A stretch of 64,000 nt of DNA from Persicitalea sp963716085 (GCA_963716085.1 OY970288.1:4340001-4404000); one strand, 5' to 3'; counted from the first letter of the stretch, positions 16,420-24,472 are shown. Translations and numbers: made by a program. Notes: generated by a model not told the origin, from the letters alone.

Positions 16420-19400
16420 ATGAAAAAAATACAAATAGCTGTACTATGTTTTCTTAGTGGGGTATTTCTACAATCTCATTGTATAGTGGCACAATCGGCT
16501 GTCATAAATGATTTAGGATTAAATGAAGGTTTGAAGGAAAATCTTCATTTAACTGAAACACAGAGTATTACAGTTGCCCAATTGAATGCGGTAAAGGAAT
16601 TAGACCTTACTGGATACGGAATTTTGGATTTAACAGGTTTACAAAACTGTGTGAACTTAGAATATCTCAAAATTTCTTCAAATCAAATTTTAAATTTATC
16701 TCCTATACTGAATCTATCAAAAATAAAATATCTTGACCTTTCAAGTAATATATTAACATCCATAAATAACTTAAATACATTAAGAGATTGTATCATTTTC
16801 ATAGATCAAAACTATATTAGTATTACACCGAATTTACATTTCTCTAACACAATTAATGGATTATTAAATCAAAGAACTGATGAAAAATTAGGAAATTTTA
16901 ACTTTACCTTAAGACCAGAGATTATTGATGCAAACCTTAAAAAGGTGAGAATATATTATAGGTCAGGTTCTGACATAAATAATAATGCTATTATGAACGT
17001 AGGGGATCAACGAATCACTAGTGATCCATTAGATTTCGGACTATATAATTGCATCTCCGATGGACAAACACGATACATCGATCATACTTACCATAATTTT
17101 GGATCTCACACAATTTTTTTATACTTTTCAACAGGTGGATCACAAAGCACAAAAATTTCTAGTAGCTTTAATATACCTCAGCCGACTCCGATAGTTCCTA
17201 CAACAGTAATAAATATCCAAACACCTACTACTGTTTCGTTCGGAAGTGTAAATGTTGGAGGTTCCTTTGATAAAACTATTACAATCAAAAATGCTTCGAC
17301 GTCGAATGCCGTACTCACAGGCACCCTCGCAGCGATTGGCGGTGCCGATATGAATATCATATCAGGTTCACAGACCTTGAATTTAGCGCCAAATCAAAGC
17401 CAGGATGTTACGGTCAGGTTTAGTCCTCAGAGTGGAGGGGTTCACAATAACAGTCTTAATATTAACGGAAACTTCAATGGAACATCGAAGAGTATCAATT
17501 TGACCGGGACAGGGGTAACGGTTTTGCCAACATTGACTTACAGCAGAGCACCGGGGCAAACGTATACTTTGTTGGATGCTCCCATGGGTAATTTTAGCGA
17601 AGGGATCATTACCGTTAGCAACAATTCCTCGGCTGCGTTTAGTGGTAGCTTTTCAGTATCCGGTAGTGGGTACTCTGGATTTGTGGCAGGAGGAGGTTCT
17701 AATCTGAGTATTCCTGCAGGAGGGTTCAAAAATATCACGGTTCGATTCACGCCCACAGCAACCGGCACAAGCACAGGTTCTCTAAATATCACAGGATCAG
17801 CCACAAATACGCCCGCAACTTTCAACTTTTCAGCACTTGGGACAGGCTTTCCGACATCAGGTTGTGTCACCTCAAACATTACGATCAAGACTAGCGTCGT
17901 AGATATTTCGTACACAGGCTGGCGGGAATTTGGCAGATTCACTTTGACTAATACGTCGAACACCTTGCCAGCGAATATCACGAATTTCAAAATTGGAGGG
18001 GCTGACAATCCAAGATTTCGCGTGATAGGCTATCAAAACACTACCTTCTCGCTGAATGCGGGTGAGTCAAGGGAATTTGTGGTGGATATAAACCCAATCA
18101 CCACACAAGGTACTTATAGTGGTGTCATGATTGTTGGTTCTGGCCCAATTGGTGCTGGGTGTAACCTTAACATAGATTTGAGAGGTACGCCAGCTTCGAC
18201 GGCGCTGAATCCACCATTGTTGATTGAGCCAGTAGCAGATTATGTCATTCCATTTACTGGAATAAACTATGGTATGAGTTTATTCTACAGGAAGAATAAT
18301 GTGAATGGACTGGCTAATTATAAAGTTTACCTGAAAGACTTAACCACTAATCAGGTCTTATTTGACTATTATAATGAAGGAACGTTGCCAACGAAAAGCC
18401 CTACAGCGCAGAATGTTTTTCAAACCTTTAACTACGGAAATGTTGTCTCAACTACTGGACATCAATATGCGTGGAAAATTCGTGCAGAAAGTGTGAACGA
18501 CCCAAATGTTTACACAGATTCGGAATTGCGATTCTTCTCAGCATTGCAGCCAACTGTATGTACAGCACCAACAGATTTCTCTATCACTGACATTTCTAAA
18601 AATAGTGCATTGATTACCTGGAACGCTGTGCCAAATGCATTTAGCTATAATATTGAGACGAGTTCGGATGGTGGTCAAACTTACAATGGCACTCAGTTTA
18701 ATCTGACTACACCGCAATCCACAATTTCTAATCTGACAAACTCTACCCTATACAAAGTCAGACTAATTTCTAATTGTGGTCAAGGAAAATACAATATCAA
18801 CCAATACACTCGAAGCCAGCCATCTATAAATAAAGCATTCACAACGCTTGGGGATTGCTCAACCCTGACATCGACCATCTCCCCTAACACAGCCCAAGTA
18901 ATATGCCAGGGTACTTCTGTCAATTTGACTTCATCCGCTGGAAGTAGCTATAAATGGTATAAAGACAATAATTTGATTACAGGTGCTACCAGTCAGGTGT
19001 ATTCAGCCGGACAAGCAGGGACGTATAAAGCCAAAGTGTTACACGCAAACGGCTGCGAGGTGTTTTCAAATGAGGTTTCTGTAACAGAAATCACAAAACC
19101 GAGTGTTTCGATTTCCTCCAATTCCAATGGTATCTGTCCAAATTCAAGCGTGGTTTTATCGACTACTCAAATTTCAGGTATGACGTATCAGTGGATAAAG
19201 GATGGCACAAACATACCCAACGCTACCAGTAGCAGCTATACAGCAGTCGCATCCGGTGTTTATCAGTTAAGCTATACTCAAAATGGTTGTGCCTTCACAA
19301 CTGACCTATTCAACCTGTCAGCACTTCCAGAACCAGTGATTTATGTTACTGGAAATACTGACTTGACGATGGGAAACACAATGAACCTGTCGGCGTCTGG

Positions 19401-20970
19401 TGCAAGTGCCTACACATGGACTGGCCCTAGCTTTACAAGCACATTGGCTCAAATAGCAATTCCAAACATTCAAATGTCGAACGCTGGTAACTATAATGTT
19501 ACTGGTACTGGCCTGAATGGTTGCACTTCTAGTGTCGGCTTCGCAGTAACGGTATCGCCTCAACCACCGAGCGTCACTTCCGCCACCATCAATAGCGGCC
19601 AAACTGCTACCCTTACCGCTAGCGGATGTAATGGCACAGTCAACTGGTACAATGCTGTCAGTGGAGGTACGAGTCTTAATACGGGAACGAGCTTCACTAC
19701 TCCCTCGCTCACGGCCACCACCACCTATTACGCTAGTTGCACTATCAATAACGTCGTAAGTACCTCACGCGGTAGCGGAGTGGTAACGGTGAACAGTTCG
19801 TGCACTCCACCCCAACCGCCTACGGTTTCTTCCGCCACCATCAACAGTGGCCAAACCGCCACGCTCACCGCCAGCGGCTGCGGCGGCACAGTGAATTGGT
19901 ACAGCGATTTGAGTGGCGGTACAAGCCTCGCTGCGGCAGCAAGTTTTATTACTCCTAGCTTGACAGCCACTACCACTTATTATGCCAATTGCACGGTGGG
20001 GGGCCGCACAAGCACTACTCGCGGCAGCGGTACAGTGACGGTTGTTCCCGTTGTTCCAGGCGAAGTGACAAGCATAAAATCCGGCAGTTGGCACGACCCG
20101 AGTACCTGGGATTGTAATTGCGTTCCCAACAAAGACCATGACGTAGAAATCAAGAACGGCCATACAGTCACGGTCAGTACCGGAGACGCTAATCTGAAAA
20201 ACTTAAAATATAGCGGTGGTAGCTTGACTTTTCAAGACACGAGAAAGCTGTGCTTCGGTTGCACTTCTTCCGACTTGACCGCCGGATTGGTGGCGTATTA
20301 TCCTTTCAGTGGGAATGCAAACGACGCGAGTGGGAATGGGAACAATGGAACGCCCTACGAAGGAGCCACTTTGACCGATGATAGGAAAGGCACTGCTAAC
20401 GGCGCGTATAGTTTTGGGGGATTCAGTAATCGTTCCTACATACAGATACCAAATAGCAACTCCCTCCAATTCGCAGATTCATTCAGTATCAGTTTGTGGT
20501 ATTCTTTGAATACTTTCGAAGGAATGGACGGCTATGGTCGAAACGTCAGCCAAGGCTACCATATGCTTTTTGCCAAGGATTCGGATCGAGGTGGGTTTTA
20601 CGCGGGTGTAAGTGGGAACACTTCCCTCGATTCTGTCTATTACAACGTCACTAACAGGCCGAATTTTAATACGACAAATTTCAACGCCTCAGCTTCGTTC
20701 AAAGGGGCTAATTCTGGCCTGAATATTTGGATTTGTATGACTTACGTTGTGGAGAATAGCCAGGTTAAAATTTTCAGGAACGGTGTATTAATCAAAACCG
20801 AACCTAATACTAATGCTCTGAATTTATCGGCAGCTAACACAAAAAACCTCTATTTAGGCAGGTTTTCCATCAGTTGGTATCCCTTAAATGGGAAAATGGA
20901 CGACGTAAGAGTTTACAACCGTGCCTTATCCGATGCCGAGGTAACGGAAATATACAATTTAGAGAAGTAG
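16420..20970 (+). CDS. Very large secreted multi-domain adhesin-like protein
   Basis: 1,516 residues from the ATG at 16420 (MKKIQIAVLCFLSGVFLQ is a signal peptide; an earlier in-frame start adds only a non-homologous leader). Domains in order: a short leucine-rich repeat block (about 45-125), three choice-of-anchor D/Hydin-like Ig domains (about 263-590; VSFGSVNVGGSFDKTI), a beta domain (597-710), a fibronectin III domain (713-805; ALITWNAVPNAFSYNIET), three Ig-like domains (813-1045), two near-identical tandem domains (1048-1127 and 1130-1209; TINSGQTATLTASGC), a SGSWHDPSTWDC module (1213-1282) and a C-terminal LamG/concanavalin-like domain (1286-1516; LVAYYPFSGNANDASGNG). Its first 800 bp are AT-rich and the rest rises to genome-like GC, suggesting a mosaic. 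Probably a surface binding protein; the export route is not evident. Confidence 0.82.
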   Translation: MKKIQIAVLCFLSGVFLQSHCIVAQSAVINDLGLNEGLKENLHLTETQSITVAQLNAVKELDLTGYGILDLTGLQNCVNLEYLKISSNQILNLSPILNLSKIKYLDLSSNILTSINNLNTLRDCIIFIDQNYISITPNLHFSNTINGLLNQRTDEKLGNFNFTLRPEIIDANLKKVRIYYRSGSDINNNAIMNVGDQRITSDPLDFGLYNCISDGQTRYIDHTYHNFGSHTIFLYFSTGGSQSTKISSSFNIPQPTPIVPTTVINIQTPTTVSFGSVNVGGSFDKTITIKNASTSNAVLTGTLAAIGGADMNIISGSQTLNLAPNQSQDVTVRFSPQSGGVHNNSLNINGNFNGTSKSINLTGTGVTVLPTLTYSRAPGQTYTLLDAPMGNFSEGIITVSNNSSAAFSGSFSVSGSGYSGFVAGGGSNLSIPAGGFKNITVRFTPTATGTSTGSLNITGSATNTPATFNFSALGTGFPTSGCVTSNITIKTSVVDISYTGWREFGRFTLTNTSNTLPANITNFKIGGADNPRFRVIGYQNTTFSLNAGESREFVVDINPITTQGTYSGVMIVGSGPIGAGCNLNIDLRGTPASTALNPPLLIEPVADYVIPFTGINYGMSLFYRKNNVNGLANYKVYLKDLTTNQVLFDYYNEGTLPTKSPTAQNVFQTFNYGNVVSTTGHQYAWKIRAESVNDPNVYTDSELRFFSALQPTVCTAPTDFSITDISKNSALITWNAVPNAFSYNIETSSDGGQTYNGTQFNLTTPQSTISNLTNSTLYKVRLISNCGQGKYNINQYTRSQPSINKAFTTLGDCSTLTSTISPNTAQVICQGTSVNLTSSAGSSYKWYKDNNLITGATSQVYSAGQAGTYKAKVLHANGCEVFSNEVSVTEITKPSVSISSNSNGICPNSSVVLSTTQISGMTYQWIKDGTNIPNATSSSYTAVASGVYQLSYTQNGCAFTTDLFNLSALPEPVIYVTGNTDLTMGNTMNLSASGASAYTWTGPSFTSTLAQIAIPNIQMSNAGNYNVTGTGLNGCTSSVGFAVTVSPQPPSVTSATINSGQTATLTASGCNGTVNWYNAVSGGTSLNTGTSFTTPSLTATTTYYASCTINNVVSTSRGSGVVTVNSSCTPPQPPTVSSATINSGQTATLTASGCGGTVNWYSDLSGGTSLAAAASFITPSLTATTTYYANCTVGGRTSTTRGSGTVTVVPVVPGEVTSIKSGSWHDPSTWDCNCVPNKDHDVEIKNGHTVTVSTGDANLKNLKYSGGSLTFQDTRKLCFGCTSSDLTAGLVAYYPFSGNANDASGNGNNGTPYEGATLTDDRKGTANGAYSFGGFSNRSYIQIPNSNSLQFADSFSISLWYSLNTFEGMDGYGRNVSQGYHMLFAKDSDRGGFYAGVSGNTSLDSVYYNVTNRPNFNTTNFNASASFKGANSGLNIWICMTYVVENSQVKIFRNGVLIKTEPNTNALNLSAANTKNLYLGRFSISWYPLNGKMDDVRVYNRALSDAEVTEIYNLEK
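19561..20045 (+). repeat. Tandem duplicated domain-coding repeat inside the adhesin gene
   Basis: Two copies of about 240 bp, at about 19561-19800 and 19807-20045, encode the same domain (both contain SATINSGQTATLTASGC and LTATTTYYA). They differ at many third positions, so the duplication is not brand new, yet it is close enough to recombine and change copy number. Confidence 0.8.
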
Positions 20971-21025
20971 CCTAAAAGTTTCAAGACCAGGATTGTCGGT
21001 GATGTTCAACCGACTGCTTCACCCT

Positions 21026-21045
21026 GGTCTGAGTCTCCTCAGACC
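21026..21045. repeat. GGTCTGAG palindrome, copy A
   Basis: GGTCTGAGTCTCCTCAGACC: a perfect 8-bp stem with a 4-nt loop. It is followed by TTCCGCGTCG, which also follows copy C at 23742. Confidence 0.9.
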
Positions 21046-21077
21046 TTCCGCGTCGATGGATATGAGAAGACTCAGCC

Positions 21078-21272
21078 TCAGGAAACTGCACCTAGAACGA
21101 CCCTACGGTCTGGAACTGCGGTACTTTGCCCACGGTTCTGAACGACGTCCGCATCAGCCCCACGCACATCATCACGCTGCCCGTGAGCTACACAGCCAAA
21201 GTCAGGAGCCTGGAATTGCAGGGACAGATGCAGTACGGGATGAACGCGGGGGTGCAGATGGGGCAAGAGTAG
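21078..21272 (+). pseudogene. Orphan C-terminal module (3' remnant of a secreted-protein gene)
   Basis: Reads, in one frame, SGNCT-stop-NDPTVWNCGTLPTVLNDVRI ... SLELQGQMQYG ... GVQMGQE and stop, clearly the same module as the end of the M43/Ig protein (PTALDPVRI ... SVELRGNVQYN ... GLKVGQE). The stop at 21093 sits where relatives have Trp, so it is probably a TGG to TAG mutation. Everything 5' of the module is gone, replaced by a GGTCTGAG palindrome region. It shows that a further gene of the family once lay here. Confidence 0.75.
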
Positions 21273-21292
21273 GGGGCTTGTCGCTGTCAAAA

Positions 21293-21312
21293 GGTCTGAG
21301 GAGACTCAGACC
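21293..21312. repeat. GGTCTGAG palindrome, copy B
   Basis: GGTCTGAGGAGACTCAGACC, the reverse-complement orientation of copy A. It joins directly to a second short piece of the C-terminal module. Confidence 0.9.
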
Positions 21313-21363
21313 AAAGTCAGAAGCCTGGAATTGCAGGGGCAGATGCAGTACGGGATAAATGCC
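21307..21363 (+). pseudogene. Second, shorter copy of the C-terminal module fragment
   Basis: QTKVRSLELQGQMQYGINA is encoded here, nearly identical at DNA level to 21200-21250. It begins exactly at the end of palindrome copy B and ends abruptly, so duplication or transposition around the palindrome is likely. Confidence 0.65.
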
Positions 21364-21395
21364 TCGGAGTACGCCGATCTACTGACTACTCCCCT

Positions 21396-21992
21396 CTACC
21401 GAAACACCCTGTCCAAATCAATACTCAATCCAGGGAAAATAGCCGACCGCGCGATGTCCGTAGCGGGTTTCAAACCTATGTAGCGTTCGTTTTCGTCCAG
21501 GACGTAGATAAGTACCACTTCGTCGTTGGGTTCCACGAGCCAGTACTCCCGCACGCCTGCTTCCTCGTACAGCGCAAACTTGTCGTTCATTTCGCGCCGG
21601 GTGTTGCCGGGCGACAGAATTTCGACCGCCAAATCGGGTGCGCCGTTGCAGCTTTGGTTGTCTTCAAGCTTTACCGGGTCGCACACCACGCAGAGGTCGG
21701 GCTGCACAACGGTGAAAATATCTTTATTGGCTTTGCGGGATTTCTTGCGGTTGTAGAGCCGCACATCAAAGGGGGCAGCAAACAACTGGCAATTGTTATC
21801 AAGAAAATAATTGAACAGATAGCCTTGCAGCATGGTCGAAACACTTTGGTGTCTGATACTCGGGGCCGGAGACATCGGGAGAACCTTGCCGCGCAATAGC
21901 TCGATGCGATCCTTGAACTGCCATTTCAGGTAGTCGGCATAGGAGTACGTGCCGTTGAGGTCTAGTTGCGAAAGTTCGGTAATAGCGGCCAT
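21396..21992 (-). CDS. Uma2 family putative nuclease (second copy)
   Basis: 198 residues of the Uma2/DUF820 restriction-fold family. Seen: YSYADYLKWQFKDRIELLRG, the acidic site residues in VQPDLCVVCD and PDLAVEILSPGNTRREM, and KFALYEEAGVREYWLVEP, the commonest form of this family. It is only distantly related to the copy at 3.9 kb. It faces away from the adhesin locus and has its own -7 element at 22018-22025. Cellular role unknown; likely a mobile, selfish or defence-linked nuclease. Confidence 0.88.
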   Translation of the reverse strand: MAAITELSQLDLNGTYSYADYLKWQFKDRIELLRGKVLPMSPAPSIRHQSVSTMLQGYLFNYFLDNNCQLFAAPFDVRLYNRKKSRKANKDIFTVVQPDLCVVCDPVKLEDNQSCNGAPDLAVEILSPGNTRREMNDKFALYEEAGVREYWLVEPNDEVVLIYVLDENERYIGLKPATDIARSAIFPGLSIDLDRVFR

Positions 21993-22017
21993 AGCGAAGT
22001 GGGGAATTTTGTTTTTT

Positions 22018-22025
22018 CAAAATTA
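22018..22025 (-). promoter_or_regulatory. Bacteroidota -7 element TAATTTTG upstream of the Uma2 gene
   Basis: A perfect TAnnTTTG match on the minus strand, 25 nt upstream of the ATG at 21992. No good TTTG lies 19 nt further up. Confidence 0.45.
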
Positions 22026-22144
22026 CGAAGAATCAATGATTACCAGGTAGCCGCAAAAAGCACCCCCAGCAAAACTACCCTTCACGCTCAATCACTTTTC
22101 CACTATCTTCGCGCCATCTTCTCCCAGCTATTTCGGACCCTCAC

Positions 22145-22600
22145 CTACTCTTCCTGTGATTGCGCCTTCTGCCGGGCGATCTCGACGGCCTGGTGCAGCT
22201 TTTCGCGGAGCAGGTTTTGCGGTGGCAGCACGGTGAGGTAGTCTGCTACCCGGATGTTGCTTTGTTCGAGCCGCAACAGCTCGATGTGTTCCTCGTTCTT
22301 TCCGGTGCAGAGGATCAAGCCTACGGGCAGGTTCTCGCCCTCCACCAGTTCGTGCTTTTCCAGATACCGTAGGTACAGTTCCATCTGTCCCTTGTAAGCG
22401 GCCTCGAACTCGCCGATTTTTAGGTCGATGGCCACCAGGCATTTCAGTCGTCGGTGATAGAAGAGCAGGTCGATGTAATAGTCGCGGTTGTCGATGGTAA
22501 TGCGCTTTTGCCGCCCCATGAAGGCAAAGTCGCCGCCGAGTTCGGTCAGGAAGCGTTGCATTTCCTTCACCCTTGTCTGATCTCCAGACCTCTTGGGCAA
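22145..22600 (-). pseudogene. 5'-truncated DUF1016/YhcG PDDEXK nuclease, copy 1
   Basis: 151 codons covering only the C-terminal nuclease part of a family normally about 340-370 aa. Seen: MQRFLTELGGDFAFMGRQKR, YYIDLLFYHRRLKCLVAIDL with the PDDEXK residues in IDLLFY and AIDLK, GLILCTGKNEEHIELL. The first ten residues (MPKRSGDQTR) do not match the family, and the N-terminal DUF1016 domain is absent. A second remnant of the same gene, C-terminal only, lies 1 kb away. It may still be translated as a stand-alone nuclease domain, but truncation is the simpler reading. Confidence 0.7.
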
Positions 22601-22674
22601 CGAATCAAGACAACCGGAATTTTCGCAAGCGGAGGAAATGTTGTAGTTTTGAGCAATATCCTACTCGACATTCG

Positions 22675-22887
22675 ATGGAAACGATAATTCTTGAAGCCGA
22701 CAGCAGCCCCGAAGCAGCGGCGCTACTCGACCTGATCCGTTCGCTGGGCGTTAGCCCCAGCCCATTACCACCTATCCGCTGGGGCGACCCCTCCGCCTAC
22801 GACTCCACGCTGCCCGCGCCCTGGGCCGACCGACCCAGCCTTGACAAAGCCAAACTACGCGAAATAGCATGGGGCCATCGCCGTTAG
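22675..22887 (+). CDS. Putative antitoxin upstream of a PIN toxin
   Basis: 70 residues: METIILEADSSPEAAALLDL, a stretch rich in Pro (SPSPLPPIRWGDPSAYDS), and a basic helical end DKAKLREIAWGHRR. The length, small leading helix and overlap with the following PIN-domain gene make it an antitoxin by position. No named DNA-binding fold is recognisable. The ATG at 22675 is preferred over an upstream in-frame extension that has no coding character. Confidence 0.65.
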   Translation: METIILEADSSPEAAALLDLIRSLGVSPSPLPPIRWGDPSAYDSTLPAPWADRPSLDKAKLREIAWGHRR

Positions 22888-23264
22888 TGCAATGCGACAG
22901 CGACGTGATGATCGAGTTATTGAAAGGGAACCCGGTCATTCAGGAGCGGATTGTATCCAAAATCGGACTTTCCAACGTGTTACTCTCGTCGGTCACCGTG
23001 ATGGAGCTAATCCGGGGGAGCCGCAACCGCATCGACCAGCAAGCGATCGAGCGGCGATTGCCTCCTTTCGGTGTGCTGCCAGTGTCGGATGGCTGCTCCA
23101 ACCGCGCCGAGGGCTGGATAAGGGAGTATGCTCTTTCGCATAACCTTGAAATCCCCGATGCCTTCATTGGTGCCTGTTCCGTTGAATATGCTCTGCCTCT
23201 CTACACACTCAACAAAAAAGACTTTCGTTATTTGCCTGGTATTCAACTTTACAATCCGTTTTAA
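22869..23264 (+). CDS. PIN-domain toxin (VapC-like RNase)
   Basis: 131 residues from the ATG at 22869; a GTG at 22887, overlapping the antitoxin stop by one base, gives a start closer to the usual VapC beginning (MQCDSDVMIELLKGN) and may be the true one. Acidic active-site residues are visible: Asp in CDSDVMIELL, Glu in VMELIRGS, Asp in EIPDAFIGA, and Asp in NKKDFRYL. VapC proteins are Mg-dependent RNases that cut tRNA or rRNA and arrest growth. It is the middle gene of a three-gene unit (70-aa antitoxin, toxin, 58-aa protein). Confidence 0.85.
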   Translation: MGPSPLVQCDSDVMIELLKGNPVIQERIVSKIGLSNVLLSSVTVMELIRGSRNRIDQQAIERRLPPFGVLPVSDGCSNRAEGWIREYALSHNLEIPDAFIGACSVEYALPLYTLNKKDFRYLPGIQLYNPF

Positions 23265-23266
23265 GC

Positions 23267-23443
23267 ATGGCAACTTATACCCTCGACATTGATAACCCCG
23301 AGAAAAGTCGCCTTGTGCGGCGGCTGCTAAAACAGTGGGGTTATGAGGAAGTAAGCCCTAATTACTTCGCAGACAAGGATTCTCCCCGCGCAAGGGCCGC
23401 TGGTGCCGAAAGGCAAACGCCCAAAGACCCGAGGAAAGAATAG
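23267..23443 (+). CDS. 58-aa protein, third gene of the PIN toxin operon
   Basis: The ATG lies two bases after the toxin stop. The frame reads MATYTLDIDNPEKSRLVRRL, LKQWGYEEVSPNYF and a charged C terminus ending TPKDPRKE. Small proteins with a T..ID..EKS..V...L pattern occur beside toxins in Bacteroidota, so a second antitoxin or modulator is possible. Proximity and co-directionality argue for translation with the toxin. Homology not established. Confidence 0.5.
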   Translation: MATYTLDIDNPEKSRLVRRLLKQWGYEEVSPNYFADKDSPRARAAGAERQTPKDPRKE

Positions 23444-23504
23444 GAGATTGGCTTACGCCCTTGCCCGCTTCATCTTGGGCTTTGTCTTATGGACGCACCC
23501 GCAC

Positions 23505-23538
23505 AAATTTTTTGTACACTCATTTTTTGTACACTCAC
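23505..23538. repeat. Direct repeat TTTTTTGTACACTCA, two copies
   Basis: The 15-bp word is found back to back just before the 3' end of the second DUF1016 remnant. Confidence 0.7.
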
Positions 23539-23733
23539 CTACGCTTCCGGCTGCGACCTCAGCCGCGCAATCTCAACGGCCTGCTGCAGCTTTTCGCGAA
23601 GCAGACTCTGCGGCGGCAGAGCGGTGAGGTAGTCGGCCACTCGTATATTGCTTTGCTCCAGCCGCAGCAGTTCGATGTGTTCCTCGTTCTTCCCGGTGCA
23701 GAGGATCAGGCCCACAGGCAGGTTCTCGCCCCC
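23539..23733 (-). pseudogene. DUF1016/YhcG nuclease 3' remnant, copy 2
   Basis: In one minus-strand frame this encodes GENLPVGLILCTGKNEEHIE, LLRLEQSNIRVADYLTALPP and QSLLREKLQQAVEIARLRSQ to a stop, nearly the same as the end of copy 1 (LTVLPPQNLLREKLHQAVEI). Homology stops abruptly at about 23733, nine bases before a GGTCTGAG palindrome. The nuclease site is lost. The two remnants bracket the PIN toxin operon in the same orientation. Confidence 0.8.
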
Positions 23734-23741
23734 CTCACCGT

Positions 23742-23794
23742 GGTCTGAGTCTCCTCAGACCTTCCGCGTCGCAAGGTCTGAGGAGACTCAGACC
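23742..23794. repeat. Inverted pair of GGTCTGAG palindromes (copies C and D)
   Basis: Copy C (23742-23761) and copy D (23775-23794) are opposite orientations of the same 20-bp palindrome, separated by TTCCGCGTCGCAA. The pair can also form one long hairpin, as in bacterial REP doublets. Copy C with its 10-bp tail is identical to copy A at 21026. Confidence 0.9.
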
Positions 23795-23861
23795 ACGGAA
23801 TAGAAAGAGGACCCAGACCGAAGAATACAGACAGCCAATGGAGATACTCCCAAAGCCAGCC

Positions 23862-24452
23862 TCATTTCCACCGCAACGTATTCAGCAGCCGCAGCGCATC
23901 GCGTTCCAGGTACTCGATCACCGGGGCCAGGGAGTCGTTTTTGGTGGCGGTGGGGAAGTAGATTGCGCCGCGCAGGTAGTGGGTGGTGCTGTCGGTGGTG
24001 TAGAACTGGAAGGGCGTGGGAACGTCGCCCTCGAGGCGGATGAGGGTCACCGCTTTTCCCGTTTGGGTCGTGATGGTTTGTTGCTGTAGAGCGGTGGCGC
24101 GGATTTGGTGCTTGCCAGCCAGCTTGTAGGCGTCGTCGATGAAGTCACGCAGGCGGGCGGGATCGCGGCGCACGGGCTTGTAGGTGAGCTGAATATTGGC
24201 ATCGAGCTTGGGGTAGTAGATATAAATCCAGTCCTTCTCGGCCAGTACCGAGGTGTCCGGCAGAATCACTGCCGCCTGCGAGTACTCGAAAGAATAGGGG
24301 TACTTGTCGGTCAGAGCCTGGTACTGGTGCGGCGGCAGCGCGATGCGGTTGTACCCCTTCGGTTTCGGGGCGTAGGTGTCGTTGCCCTGGCCCGATCCAC
24401 AACTAAACATCAAGCAAATAAGAACAAGCTCTGGAAGAATTCGGCGTAGCAT
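23862..24452 (-). CDS. gldD: Gliding motility lipoprotein GldD
   Basis: 196 residues. N-terminal lipoprotein signal with Cys18 (LMFSCGSG) and the family hallmark YAPKPKGYNRIALPPHQY, then PYSFEYSQAAVILPDTS, WIYIYYPKLDANIQLTYK. GldD is an envelope lipoprotein required for gliding and T9SS function in Flavobacterium johnsoniae; its exact role is not settled. The gene lies downstream of glmS in the same direction with a hairpin-rich 190-bp gap, so it may have its own promoter. Its presence argues the organism has a T9SS, in line with the sorting-type C terminus at 59 kb. Confidence 0.93.
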   Translation of the reverse strand: MLRRILPELVLICLMFSCGSGQGNDTYAPKPKGYNRIALPPHQYQALTDKYPYSFEYSQAAVILPDTSVLAEKDWIYIYYPKLDANIQLTYKPVRRDPARLRDFIDDAYKLAGKHQIRATALQQQTITTQTGKAVTLIRLEGDVPTPFQFYTTDSTTHYLRGAIYFPTATKNDSLAPVIEYLERDALRLLNTLRWK

Positions 24453-24472
24453 AACTTGCTGTGGTTATTTCG

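Larger units (their letters stand above)
20971..21395. other. Debris after the adhesin gene: repeats and module fragments
   Basis: No intact gene. It contains two GGTCTGAG palindromes (21026-21045, 21293-21312) and two broken copies of the C-terminal module described separately. The longest open frame crossing it is out of frame with the recognisable protein remnants and is not taken as a gene. Confidence 0.75.

Noticed and set aside
20993..21358. 121-codon frame after the adhesin gene
   Set aside because: The recognisable C-terminal module is in a different frame here, so this frame is accidental.
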